A program made the translations under genes and the position numbers. A DNA stretch of 64,000 nt. Source: Porphyromonadaceae bacterium UBA7176. GTDB taxonomy: Bacteria > Bacteroidota > Bacteroidia > Bacteroidales > Muribaculaceae. Of this stretch, positions 8,078-16,540 are shown one piece after another (position 1 is the stretch's first letter; every line of letters starts with the position of its first letter). The DNA is taken from NCBI GenBank assembly GCA_002491245.1, contig DKVO01000028.1, positions 1-64,000 of the forward strand, given 5' to 3'. The notes below the pieces were generated by a model. That model did not search any database. It was not told the origin of the DNA and saw only the letters and a program-made list of their open reading frames with translations.

Positions 8078-9820
8078 ATGAAAAACTTCACAAAAATCCT
8101 TGCCGCAAGCTTCGCCCTAATGGCCGTGACCGGATGCCAGAAACCGTATCAAAAAGTTACGACCTTTGCCGAGCCCGACGATCCTACATCGCTCACTCAG
8201 GCCCAGACTGCCGATTGGGAAAGTCTGACATCCCGTTTCAACGGCTCATGGGCTGATACCGACTGTAGATATTCTCGCAGCATCGTACCTCAGACCTTCA
8301 GTTCCGACACATGCCAACTGGTGGCGTGGAAAGGCGAACGGACCAACGCTCAGCTTCTGCTTTGGGCTACCGACAGCATCGATGGTGTGAAATGCGATAT
8401 CGCCGACTTCTCAACCGGCACCGCATCACTACCCTCCGACATCGCTCAGGCTCGATTTGTTCGCTATGCCTTGGCCGACTCCACTTTCAGTGTCGGTGGT
8501 GCGGCTCTGTTGTTGCCCGACATGATTGACTCTTTATCAGTATTCGATATCGACGAGCGGACAGTACGACCCGTGTGGATATCAGTGTCTGTCCCACAAG
8601 ATGCCACACCGGGATTGTACTCTTCATCTGTAACCGTCACCTCGGCCGATGGCGAAAGATTGGAGTTTCCTTTGACCCTTGAAGTGCAGGACCACACTCT
8701 TGCCCCTCCTTCGGAGTGGAACTATCACCTCGATCTATGGCAGCATCCGACCGCAGTTGCCCGTGCTCACGGTCTCGAAGTGTGGAGCGATGCTCACTTC
8801 GATGCGTTACGCCCTGTCATGTCACGTCTGGCCGACGCCGGACAGAAAGTGATAACGGCAACACTCAACAAAGACCCTTGGAACCACCAGTGCTACGACG
8901 GATACGAAAACATGATAGACTGGACTCTCGGTAACGACGGCAAATGGAAATACGACTACACCAACTTCGACCGATGGGTAGAGATGATGATGGACCTTGG
9001 CATCGACAAGATGATAAACTGCTACTCTATGGTGCCCTGGAACTGCGAGCTCGAATACTTCGACGAAGCCAAGGGCGAGACCGTTACGGTAGTGGCAGAG
9101 CCGGGCAAGCCTTTCTTTGAAGAAATATGGACTCCGTTCCTCACCGACTTCAAGCAACACCTCGCCGACAAAGGGTGGCTCCGGATTACAAACATAGCTA
9201 TGGACGAGCGTTCGCCCGAAGCTATGGACGCTGCTGTAAAAGTACTCGAGAAATGCGCTCCCGAAATGGGTTTCGCTCTCGCCGACAACCACTCTTCGTA
9301 CAAAAAATACACCATGATGCGCGACGTCTGTGTAGCTCAGGGACAACCGGCCGAACATGCCGACATCCTCGCTCGCCGCGATCAGGGCTACAACACCACG
9401 TTCTATGTATGCTGCGGTCCGCTCTACCCGAACACATTCACCTATTCCCAGCCTTTCGAAGCTGAGCTATTGGGCCTGTACGGCCTTGCTTGGGACTACG
9501 ATGGCATGTTGCGATGGGCCTACAACTCATGGCCGGCCGATCCGCAGACCGACAGCCGCTACGGCAACTGGAGCTCGGGCGACACATATCTTGTATATCC
9601 CTACAACCGGTCCTCTGTCCGATTCGAACGTCTTATCGACGGCATCGAAGACGCCGAGAAAGTCCGCGCGCTCCGCACTTCCGGAGCCGACGTCAGCGGT
9701 ATCGAGACCGTGCTCGAAGAAATTCGAACTACCGACATCAACAACCCCTCACTCCCCTGGCGCGAAATCACCGCTAAGGCGCGGAAAGCCATCAACCAAG
9801 CTTCTCGAGCTAACAAATAA
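8078..9820 (+). CDS. GH123-like glycoside hydrolase lipoprotein (DUF4091 region)
   Basis: The 580-aa product is a predicted lipoprotein: MKNFTKILAASFALMAVTGC gives a lipobox ending at Cys20. After an N-terminal beta-sandwich, a TIM-barrel-like domain carries an Asp-Glu pair in AMDERSPE (about residues 375-376). This matches the catalytic D-E pair of GH123 enzymes, which use substrate-assisted hydrolysis of beta-N-acetylgalactosaminides. The C-terminal region resembles DUF4091 (YPYNRSSVRFERLIDGIEDAE). Cell-envelope attachment is predicted. Substrate preference within GH123 is an inference. It starts 26 bp after the nuclease gene and is followed 10 bp later by the SIMPL gene. Confidence 0.82.
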   Translation: MKNFTKILAASFALMAVTGCQKPYQKVTTFAEPDDPTSLTQAQTADWESLTSRFNGSWADTDCRYSRSIVPQTFSSDTCQLVAWKGERTNAQLLLWATDSIDGVKCDIADFSTGTASLPSDIAQARFVRYALADSTFSVGGAALLLPDMIDSLSVFDIDERTVRPVWISVSVPQDATPGLYSSSVTVTSADGERLEFPLTLEVQDHTLAPPSEWNYHLDLWQHPTAVARAHGLEVWSDAHFDALRPVMSRLADAGQKVITATLNKDPWNHQCYDGYENMIDWTLGNDGKWKYDYTNFDRWVEMMMDLGIDKMINCYSMVPWNCELEYFDEAKGETVTVVAEPGKPFFEEIWTPFLTDFKQHLADKGWLRITNIAMDERSPEAMDAAVKVLEKCAPEMGFALADNHSSYKKYTMMRDVCVAQGQPAEHADILARRDQGYNTTFYVCCGPLYPNTFTYSQPFEAELLGLYGLAWDYDGMLRWAYNSWPADPQTDSRYGNWSSGDTYLVYPYNRSSVRFERLIDGIEDAEKVRALRTSGADVSGIETVLEEIRTTDINNPSLPWREITAKARKAINQASRANK

Positions 9821-9830
9821 CCCGTTCAAG

Positions 9831-10508
9831 ATGACTCGTCCAGTTTTTATTATTCTGTTACTCTTGCTATACGGCATGACCGCAAATGCTCAAAATCACG
9901 CTTATATCGAGGTCTCCGGATCTTCGACCATAAACATCGTGCCCGACAGGATAAGTATCGAAATTGGCTTGGAGGAGTATTTCAAACACAAATCCCCGGC
10001 CGACAGCGTTTTGATCCGACTGCCGGAAATCGAGCAATCGGTGCGTGGTGTGCTCGCTGCGGCCGGGGTCGGAGACTCGCTCATCACTGTGTCTGACATA
10101 GGCAACTCGCTCGACAGCAGGATATCCGATAAATTCCATATGGCAAAGCGCTTGTCTGCTGTGGTGACGAGTCTTGCTCAACTCGACAAGATAGCAGACT
10201 CGATAGGACGCGAAGGCATCACCTCTTTTCAGATTACAGGCCTCGACAACAGTGATATGCCCTCGTATAACCGGCAGGGGCTCAAATCAGCTCTCGATGC
10301 TGCGAAAGAAAAAGCTGAGTTCATCGCATCCAACTCCGGTTTGAAAATCGTAATGCCGATGGAGATAGTCGAAAACGGCCCGGCTTACTACGGCTCTCCT
10401 TCCTTCAGCAATGTTTCCTACGACAGTGGCGCTGGCATCGACAACATGCGCAAGATTGTGCGTCGCTACAGCGTAAAAGTAAAGTATCGGGTTACAACAG
10501 GCAAGTAG
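9831..10508 (+). CDS. SIMPL (DUF541) domain periplasmic protein
   Basis: The 225-aa product begins with a clear signal peptide ending near residue 22 (TANAQ). It then has the DUF541/SIMPL pattern IEVSGSSTINIVPDRISIEIGLEEY, in which x-V-x-P-D-x-I/V is the family signature. Relatives are periplasmic or outer-membrane proteins of unknown mechanism, some forming oligomeric rings. The start at 9831 is chosen because it is the Met directly before the signal peptide; a longer frame upstream lies inside the GH123 gene. Ten bp separate it from that gene. Confidence 0.82.
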   Translation: MTRPVFIILLLLLYGMTANAQNHAYIEVSGSSTINIVPDRISIEIGLEEYFKHKSPADSVLIRLPEIEQSVRGVLAAAGVGDSLITVSDIGNSLDSRISDKFHMAKRLSAVVTSLAQLDKIADSIGREGITSFQITGLDNSDMPSYNRQGLKSALDAAKEKAEFIASNSGLKIVMPMEIVENGPAYYGSPSFSNVSYDSGAGIDNMRKIVRRYSVKVKYRVTTGK

Positions 10509-10526
10509 CTTCATCTCCTCTGTCCT

Positions 10527-10557
10527 TTTGTCTTCTCATATTTTTTACTAATTTTGC
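10527..10557 (+). promoter_or_regulatory. Promoter of the DUF4954 gene
   Basis: TTTG at 10527-10530 and TAATTTTGC at 10549-10557 are spaced 18 bp apart, matching the Bacteroidetes -33/-7 arrangement. Transcription would begin near 10560, giving a 5' leader of about 27 nt. Confidence 0.65.
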
Positions 10558-10586
10558 ATCACCAATAACCATTATTAGTATAATTT

Positions 10587-12560
10587 ATGTCATTTCGCAA
10601 TCTGACGAATGAAGAAATTGCCAAACTGAAAGAGCGTGGCTGCCGGGCGGCCGACTGGCTCTCAGTGACGGTGACTGAGGGCTTCGACCCAACGAGCATA
10701 TCCAATGTAGAATTTTCCGGTCCTGTCCGTTTAGGTGCTTCTGGTGGTGACTTCCGGCTTCCTGGTGGTGTTGTACGCCACGGAAGCATAAGCAATGCAA
10801 CCTTACACAACGTCACAGTAGGCGACAACGTATACATCAACAATATATCCAACTACATCGCGAACTACGAAATCGCCGACGGTGCATATATCGAAAACGT
10901 CGATGTAATAGTATCGACTCTCAACAGTAGCTACGGCATCGGCACGGAGGTATCGGTACTCAACGAGACCGGCGGACGCGAAGTTCCGGTTTTCGAGCGC
11001 ATGTCTGCACAGACTGCCTACCTAATCGCCATGTACCGCAACCGTCGCGACATGGTCGAACGTCTCGTGACCGACATCAAGGTCCACGCCGCCGGTTTTT
11101 ACGGCACTCCCGGTCGCATTGGCCGCGATGCAAGGGTCGTTAATGCAGGAGAGATCAATAACGTGATTATCGGCGACCACGCTGTTATCGACGGTGCCAC
11201 CCGACTCGTCAACGGCACCATAACATCGTCGAAATCCGACCCCGTGCATGTCGGCCGCGCAGTCATTGCCGAAGGTTTTATACTCGCCGCTGGCGCATGT
11301 ATCGACGACGGAGCCGTAATCCACCACTGCTTCATTGGACAGGCTACACACCTCACCCATCTTTTCTCGGCCCACGATTCGCTGTTCTTCGCAAACTGCG
11401 CTTGCGAGAATGGAGAGGCCGCAGCAATCTTCGCCGGGCCATACACAGTCACGATGCACAAATCAAGCCTGCTCATAGCCGGCATGTTCTCTTTTCTCAA
11501 CGCCGGGTCCGGATCGAACCAAAGCAACCACATGTACAAACTCGGGCCTATCCATCAGGGCGTAGCCGAGCGTGGATCCAAGACCACAAGCGATTCCTAC
11601 ATCCTGTGGCCGGCCAAAATAGGAGCATTCTCTCTCGTGATGGGTCGCCACGTCAACCATCCCGATACTTCTCGCCTGCCCTTCTCCTACCTCATCGAAA
11701 ACCGTGGTGAATCATTCCTCGTCCCAGGCATAAACCTCCGCAGCGTCGGAACCATACGCGATGCCCAGAAATGGCCCAAACGTGACCGCAGGCGCAGCAA
11801 AGATCTCCTCGACAGCATCAACTTCAATCTCCTCAGCCCATACACTGCCGGAAAGATGCTCGACGGCATTAGCCTGCTCAACGACCTTGAGCGGACTGCC
11901 GGACTGACAGCCGAACGCTTCGCATTTCAGACCATGACCATCGATGCTCATGCTCTGCGCAAGGGGAGGAAACTCTACGGCATGGCTCTCGACAAATTCA
12001 TGGGCAACTCGGTCATAAACCGCCTCGGCACAGAACCGATTACCGATCAGGCCGAACTCACCCGACGTCTGCGACCCACACATGAGGCCGGCGCCGGACA
12101 GTGGGTAGATGTCTGCGGCCTTTTTGCTCCCAAAAACGAAGTCGACACCATTTGCGAGGATATCGCTGCCGGTCGTTTGACTCTCGACCAGCTCGAGCAA
12201 CGCTGGCGAAAACTACACGCCGACTATTACGACATGGAATGGACATGGGTGGCACAAACGCTCGAAACTTGGTACGGCAAAAGCATCGAGGAACTCACTC
12301 CCGACGATATTCGTGTCATCATCCGCCGCTGGCTCGAAAGCGTGACTGCCCTCAACGACATGCTCCTCTCCGACGCTCGCAAGGAATACAGTCTGAAATC
12401 ACGCACAGGCTTCGGTATCGACGATCCGGGGTGCAGCGCCGACGACGACTTCACATCAGTCCGCGGAAGCTACGACGCCGACCCCTTCGTCACGATGGTC
12501 AAGGAGCACACCGCACGCAAGACCGCCCTCGCAGCCTCGGCTCTGGCTCTGCTGCCATAA
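10587..12560 (+). CDS. DUF4954 left-handed beta-helix protein
   Basis: The 657-aa product belongs to DUF4954, a family found mainly in Bacteroidetes and spirochaetes. Residues about 40-330 hold hexapeptide-type repeats (for example VNAGEINNVIIGDHAVIDG, TSSKSDPVHVGRAVIAEG), which predict a left-handed parallel beta-helix as in acyl- and nucleotidyl-transferases. The C-terminal third is helical. No signal peptide is present, so it is cytoplasmic. The activity of the family is unknown; a sugar-nucleotide or acyl-transfer role would be speculation. It has its own promoter. Confidence 0.8.
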   Translation: MSFRNLTNEEIAKLKERGCRAADWLSVTVTEGFDPTSISNVEFSGPVRLGASGGDFRLPGGVVRHGSISNATLHNVTVGDNVYINNISNYIANYEIADGAYIENVDVIVSTLNSSYGIGTEVSVLNETGGREVPVFERMSAQTAYLIAMYRNRRDMVERLVTDIKVHAAGFYGTPGRIGRDARVVNAGEINNVIIGDHAVIDGATRLVNGTITSSKSDPVHVGRAVIAEGFILAAGACIDDGAVIHHCFIGQATHLTHLFSAHDSLFFANCACENGEAAAIFAGPYTVTMHKSSLLIAGMFSFLNAGSGSNQSNHMYKLGPIHQGVAERGSKTTSDSYILWPAKIGAFSLVMGRHVNHPDTSRLPFSYLIENRGESFLVPGINLRSVGTIRDAQKWPKRDRRRSKDLLDSINFNLLSPYTAGKMLDGISLLNDLERTAGLTAERFAFQTMTIDAHALRKGRKLYGMALDKFMGNSVINRLGTEPITDQAELTRRLRPTHEAGAGQWVDVCGLFAPKNEVDTICEDIAAGRLTLDQLEQRWRKLHADYYDMEWTWVAQTLETWYGKSIEELTPDDIRVIIRRWLESVTALNDMLLSDARKEYSLKSRTGFGIDDPGCSADDDFTSVRGSYDADPFVTMVKEHTARKTALAASALALLP

Positions 12561-12602
12561 TCATCATTCTGCTTCAATAAATCAATGTTCGCATTCTCGA
12601 CT

Positions 12603-12611
12603 GCAAAGTTA
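12603..12611 (-). promoter_or_regulatory. Orphan leftward -7 box
   Basis: The minus strand reads TAACTTTGC, identical to the -7 box of the met operon, but it points left into the 3' end of the DUF4954 gene. No annotated leftward gene follows and no -33 TTTG is seen at 18-20 bp. It may drive an antisense RNA or be fortuitous. Confidence 0.3.
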
Positions 12612-12701
12612 AAACCTGAACAAACACTGTTATCCGGCGTTTTTCAAAACTATTGATTTTTTAAGAACGATATATAAAGATGTTATTTTTTATTATTTTC
12701 G

Positions 12702-12733
12702 TTTGCAAATTGCAGAAAAACTCTTAACTTTGC
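12702..12733 (+). promoter_or_regulatory. Promoter of the methionine operon
   Basis: TTTG (12702-12705) and TAACTTTGC (12725-12733) are separated by 19 bp, an excellent match to the Bacteroidetes primary sigma promoter. Transcription would begin near 12736-12739, about 25 nt before the leader-peptide ATG, so the whole attenuator lies in the 5' leader. Confidence 0.8.
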
Positions 12734-12761
12734 CTGCGAATTAGAAACTACCCGTAGCTAA

Positions 12762-12866
12762 ATGACTGCAAACCGTACATATCGCCCGACGGCTTCCATG
12801 CTCACGATGAGCGTGGATATGATGGGTATGATGATGTGCATGTGCAGCCGACTGAGCCGGGTGTGA
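12762..12866 (+). CDS. Methionine-rich leader peptide of the met operon
   Basis: This 34-codon reading frame starts about 25 nt after the predicted transcription start. Nine of its 34 residues are Met. Eight of them lie between residues 13 and 27, including the run MMGMMMCMC. It ends at TGA 12864-12866, shortly before a terminator. Such composition is not expected by chance and is the hallmark of a peptide whose translation senses charged tRNA-Met supply. Two Cys codons lie in the same run. It has no expected function other than regulation of the metY-metX-hom genes that follow. Confidence 0.85.
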   Translation: MTANRTYRPTASMLTMSVDMMGMMMCMCSRLSRV

Positions 12867-12923
12867 GTATCGACACGTAATTAACTCTTCATAATCCGGC
12901 TCTTGATCAGGGCCGGATTTTTT
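12790..12923 (+). promoter_or_regulatory. Translation-coupled methionine attenuator (1:2, 2:3, 3:4 stems)
   Basis: Four segments pair in mutually exclusive ways. Segment 1 (12790-12795, CGGCTT) can pair with segment 2 (12854-12859). Segment 2 (12854-12862, GAGCCGGGT) can instead pair over 9 bp, one a G-U pair, with segment 3 (12894-12902). Segment 3 forms the terminator stem with segment 4 (12909-12919). Segment 1 precedes the Met cluster and segment 2 overlaps the last codons before the leader stop. A ribosome stalled on Met codons would mask 1, allow 2:3 and permit read-through. A ribosome reaching the stop would mask 2, allow 3:4 and terminate. This is the classical amino-acid attenuation geometry. 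Confidence 0.8.
12893..12923 (+). terminator. Attenuator terminator before metY
   Basis: AATCCGGC (12893-12900) pairs with GCCGGATT (12912-12919). Three more pairs (T-G, C-G, T-A) extend the stem to 11 bp around a 5-nt loop. A T-rich tract follows immediately. It sits 12 nt before the metY ATG, so it controls operon entry rather than ending DUF4954 transcription. Confidence 0.85.
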
Positions 12924-12935
12924 ATTTCAAACTAT

Positions 12936-14222
12936 ATGGACTACTCGAAATTAGGATTTAATACCAGGCAGATACATGCCGGACTCGACCACAACCCCGA
13001 AACAGGTGCCCGTGGCGTAGCAATCTACCCTACCGCGGCATACCGCTTCAAATCTTGTGCCTATGCCGCCGACCTCTTCAACCTCAGCGAACCGGGCAAC
13101 ATATACACCCGTCTCCAAAACCCTACCAGTTCGGCCTATGAAGAGCGTATCGCGGCGCTCTATGGTGGCGTCGGAGCCTTGGCAGTCGCTTCGGGCATGA
13201 GCGCAATTCTGATAGCTGTGACAGCTCTGGCCTCTGAAGGTCAGAATATTGTGGCGTCACCCTATCTCTACGGTGGCACATACAACCAGTTCCGCCACTC
13301 ACTGCGCAAACTTGGCATCGATGTACGTATTGCAGCATCCGCCGATGCCGCCGACATAGAAAGCCTCATCGACGCCAACACTCGCGCCGTGTTTGCCGAG
13401 AGCATGGGCAATCCAACCTGCTATGTCCCCGATCTCGAGGCTATCGCCGGAGCCGCGCACCGGCACGGCGTACCTTTCGTGGTCGACAATACCTTCGGTG
13501 CCGGGGGCTATCTGTGCAATCCTTTCGACTGGGGTGCCGACATAATTGTCGACTCCGCCACAAAATGGATCAACGGCCACGGAACTGCGATGGGAGGCGT
13601 GATTGTCGATGGCGGACGATTTGATTGGAACAACGAGCGCTACCCCCAGTTCTCTCAGCCCGACGAAAGTTATCACGGGCTTGTCTTCGCCGAAGCCTTC
13701 GGTCCGGCTGCATTCATCGTCAAATGCCGTGCCGGTGGTCTGCGCGACTTCGGATGCTCCCCTTCGCCTTTCGACTCCTACCTCATGATGCTCGGACTTG
13801 AAACCCTGTCGCTGAGAGTGAAGCATGAGGTAGAGTCGACTCAACGCCTGGCACGATACCTTGCCGAACATCCCAAAGTCAAGAAAGTAAGTTATGTCGG
13901 CTTCGACGACCATCCAGGCCATGCCAACGCGCAAAAATACTTCCGTTTCGGATCTTCCGCAGTGCTCAACGTCGAACTCAAAGGCGATGTCGATTCAACC
14001 GTGCGCTTCGTCGAGGCCCTGCAACTCGCCGCACACATGACCATGATAGGCGACTCCATCACCGTTGTCACCCACCCGGCATCGACGACACACAAGCAGC
14101 TCAGCGATGCCGACCTCGAGGCTGCCGGCGTCACACCGACACTCCTGCGCATATCGCCGGGACTTGAAGATACCGAAGACATCATCGCCGATTTCGAACA
14201 AGCCTTCCGCCATGTCGAGTGA
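12936..14222 (+). CDS. metY: O-acetylhomoserine aminocarboxypropyltransferase (sulfhydrylase)
   Basis: The 428-aa product is a PLP enzyme of the Cys/Met metabolism family. It joins O-acetylhomoserine to sulfide to give homocysteine. Features are the family pattern TRQIHAGLDHNPETGA at the N-terminus, the PLP lysine in SATKWINGHGTAMGG (about residue 210) and the C-terminal SLGLEDTEDIIADF-like segment (here SPGLEDTEDIIADFEQA). The ATG at 12936 is preferred over one at 12903 because the latter lies inside the terminator stem. The gene overlaps metX by 11 bp and is controlled by the upstream Met leader. Confidence 0.93.
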   Translation: MDYSKLGFNTRQIHAGLDHNPETGARGVAIYPTAAYRFKSCAYAADLFNLSEPGNIYTRLQNPTSSAYEERIAALYGGVGALAVASGMSAILIAVTALASEGQNIVASPYLYGGTYNQFRHSLRKLGIDVRIAASADAADIESLIDANTRAVFAESMGNPTCYVPDLEAIAGAAHRHGVPFVVDNTFGAGGYLCNPFDWGADIIVDSATKWINGHGTAMGGVIVDGGRFDWNNERYPQFSQPDESYHGLVFAEAFGPAAFIVKCRAGGLRDFGCSPSPFDSYLMMLGLETLSLRVKHEVESTQRLARYLAEHPKVKKVSYVGFDDHPGHANAQKYFRFGSSAVLNVELKGDVDSTVRFVEALQLAAHMTMIGDSITVVTHPASTTHKQLSDADLEAAGVTPTLLRISPGLEDTEDIIADFEQAFRHVE

Positions 14223-15237
14223 ACCTGTAATCATACGCAGCCACCATCCGTTCAGGCTCGAATCGGGATACGAGCTGCCCGAACTCACCATAGCCTATCA
14301 CAGCTATGGCAAGCTAAATGCGGCACGCGACAATGTGGTGTGGGTCTGCCATGCCCTGACAGCCAACAGCGATGTAGCCGACTGGTGGCCTCATACAGTA
14401 GAGGCCGGTGCTTTTCTCGACCCCGACAAGTGGTATGTAGTCTGCGCCAACATCCTCGGATCGCACTACGGCACCACCGGACCTCTGCACATCAATCCGG
14501 AGACCGGGAAGCCTTTTTACGGCGATTTCCCTCGATTTACCATCGGCGATATGGTCGCCGCACACCGCGTCCTTGCCGACATGCTCGGCATCGGGCATAT
14601 CCACGCCCTCGTGGGTAGCTCGGTTGGCGGCTTCCAGGCCCTCGAATGGGCCGCGCAAGAACCCGGACGCTTCGGCAAGCTTATCCTGATCGCCACCGAT
14701 GCCAAAGCCTCACCGTGGACCATCGCCATCGACGAAACCCAACGCATGGCCATAAAAAGCGACGCTACATACGGCGAACCACGGCCTGACGCCGGACTCG
14801 CCGGACTCGCCGCCGCCCGTGCCATCGGCCTGCTCACCTACCGCGGCCCGGAAGGCTACAATATCACCCAGCAGGACGCCTGCTCCGACGCCCCTTTCAC
14901 CACCCGGAGAGCCTGTACATACCAGCAGTACCAGGGAGAGAAACTGGTTCGGCGCTACAACGCCTACTCCTATGTGGCAATCCTCGACGCATTCGACACC
15001 CACGACATCGGACGCCGACGCGGCGGCACCGACGCAGCACTCGCCTCGATACAATGCCCGACTGCCGTCGTGGGCATATCGACCGACATCATCTTCACTC
15101 CCGACGAGATGCGCTCCCTCGCATCGAAAATACCGGGAGCGGAGTATCATGAGATAACAAGCCGGTTCGGCCACGACGGATTTCTGGTCGAGCACAGGCA
15201 ATTGAACGACATCCTGACACCTTTCATCAATGGATAA
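14212..15237 (+). CDS. metX: Homoserine O-acetyltransferase
   Basis: The 341-aa alpha/beta-hydrolase acetylates homoserine with acetyl-CoA, giving the substrate of MetY. The nucleophile elbow is GSSVGGFQALEWA (about residues 133-145). The acid appears in GISTDIIFTPDEM and the catalytic His in FGHDGFLVE near the end. The start at 14212 overlaps the metY end by 11 bp; a longer frame to 14065 would be buried in metY. It overlaps hom by 8 bp. Acetyl versus succinyl preference is inferred from the pairing with MetY. Confidence 0.92.
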   Translation: MSSEPVIIRSHHPFRLESGYELPELTIAYHSYGKLNAARDNVVWVCHALTANSDVADWWPHTVEAGAFLDPDKWYVVCANILGSHYGTTGPLHINPETGKPFYGDFPRFTIGDMVAAHRVLADMLGIGHIHALVGSSVGGFQALEWAAQEPGRFGKLILIATDAKASPWTIAIDETQRMAIKSDATYGEPRPDAGLAGLAAARAIGLLTYRGPEGYNITQQDACSDAPFTTRRACTYQQYQGEKLVRRYNAYSYVAILDAFDTHDIGRRRGGTDAALASIQCPTAVVGISTDIIFTPDEMRSLASKIPGAEYHEITSRFGHDGFLVEHRQLNDILTPFING

Positions 15238-16435
15238 GAAACTACAGATAGGCCTGTTCGGCTTCGGCACGGTAGGCCAGGGCATCTACCGTGTAATCGA
15301 AAAAGCCCCCAATGCCCATGCCGAGATAAGACGCATCTGCGTACGCGACATCACCCGACATCGCAGCGCTCCGGCCCGACTCTTCACCGACCAAGCCGCC
15401 GACATCCTCGACGACCCGGATACCGACCTCATCGTCGAAGTAATCGACAATGCCGAGGCTTCATTCTCGATAGTCAGCGAAGCCCTCAGACGCGGCATAC
15501 CCGTTGTGTCGGGCAACAAAGCCATGATAGCCCGTCATCTCCCCGAGCTTATCGAGCTGCAGAAGCTCAACAACACAGCGTTGCTCTACGATGCCTCATC
15601 GTGCGGCTCGATACCCGTAATCCGTAATCTTGAAGAATATTACGACAACGACCTTCTCCTTGAGGTCAAAGGTATTCTCAATGGATCGTCGAACTACATC
15701 CTCTCGCGCGTCTTCGACCACGGCGAGAGCTACTCCGACGCCCTTGCCAAGGCTCAGGCACTCGGATTTGCGGAGAGCGACCCGACTTTCGACATCGAAG
15801 GCTTCGATTCGCTATTCAAGCTGGTGATAATCACCGTCCACGCATTAGGTGTATACGTCAATCCCGATCAGATCTTCACCTACGGCATATCGACAATCCA
15901 CGACAGCGACATTCGTTACGCTCGCGAAAAGGGTGTGAAAATAAAGCTTGTCGCACAGGTTGCCAAGGTCGGCAAGGGTAAGTTCACGATGTTTGTGATG
16001 CCCGAGTTCGTGCGGCCGGGCAAATATATCTACAGCGTCGACGACGAATACAACGGCGTGGTGATCCGGGGCGAATGTTACGACCGCCAGTTCATGTTCG
16101 GCAAGGGCGCCGGTGCACTTCCGACCGCCTCTTCGATATTGAGCGACATCATGGCTCGCCGCCACGACTACCGCTACGAATACAAGAAGATGCACTACCT
16201 CGACCGCCCGGCATATACCGCCGATATTGACCTGCGTATATATGTGCGTTACAGCTCGACCCCGGTGCCCGACCTACTGCCGTTCCGGAGCATACGCGAG
16301 CAATATATCTCCGAAGAATCATGCTATGTGATCGGGGATATAAACCTTGAAGACCTCAGGGCAAACCGCGACCTGCTGTCGGCTCCCGACGTGTTTGTGG
16401 CCAATACTTCCGGCTTTTTCGAAGACCTCGATTAA
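15230..16435 (+). CDS. hom: Homoserine dehydrogenase
   Basis: The 401-aa enzyme reduces aspartate semialdehyde to homoserine and so feeds MetX. The N-terminal Rossmann motif is LFGFGTVGQGIY (about residues 8-19). IVEVIDN and VVSGNKAMIA follow, then a catalytic domain with ILNGSSNYILSR. A C-terminal stretch from about residue 320 may be an ACT-like regulatory domain. Unlike fused aspartokinase-homoserine dehydrogenases it has no kinase domain. It is the third gene of the attenuated operon, so homoserine supply would rise together with MetX and MetY. Confidence 0.92.
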   Translation: MDKKLQIGLFGFGTVGQGIYRVIEKAPNAHAEIRRICVRDITRHRSAPARLFTDQAADILDDPDTDLIVEVIDNAEASFSIVSEALRRGIPVVSGNKAMIARHLPELIELQKLNNTALLYDASSCGSIPVIRNLEEYYDNDLLLEVKGILNGSSNYILSRVFDHGESYSDALAKAQALGFAESDPTFDIEGFDSLFKLVIITVHALGVYVNPDQIFTYGISTIHDSDIRYAREKGVKIKLVAQVAKVGKGKFTMFVMPEFVRPGKYIYSVDDEYNGVVIRGECYDRQFMFGKGAGALPTASSILSDIMARRHDYRYEYKKMHYLDRPAYTADIDLRIYVRYSSTPVPDLLPFRSIREQYISEESCYVIGDINLEDLRANRDLLSAPDVFVANTSGFFEDLD

Positions 16436-16488
16436 AAGTTTTTTTCAATAATCGCCACATAGAGTTATAAAGTTTGACAAAAAAAGTG

Positions 16489-16497
16489 TAACTTTGG
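16489..16497 (+). promoter_or_regulatory. -7 box of the ROK kinase gene
   Basis: TAACTTTGG is one base off TAnnTTTGC. It lies 44 nt before the ATG at 16541 in the 105-bp gap after hom, so the kinase gene probably has its own promoter outside methionine control. Confidence 0.5.
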
Positions 16498-16540
16498 AGT
16501 CAGAAACCAATAAACCAACAAATATAACATTTCTAAGCCC

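Noticed and set aside
12903..12935. Upstream in-frame ATG for metY
   Set aside because: It lies inside the terminator hairpin, adds residues not found in the family, and would separate the gene from the attenuator logic.
12560..12935. SAM riboswitch upstream of the methionine genes
   Set aside because: No SAM-I or SAM-II core motif was recognised, and the Met-codon leader with alternative stems explains the region better.
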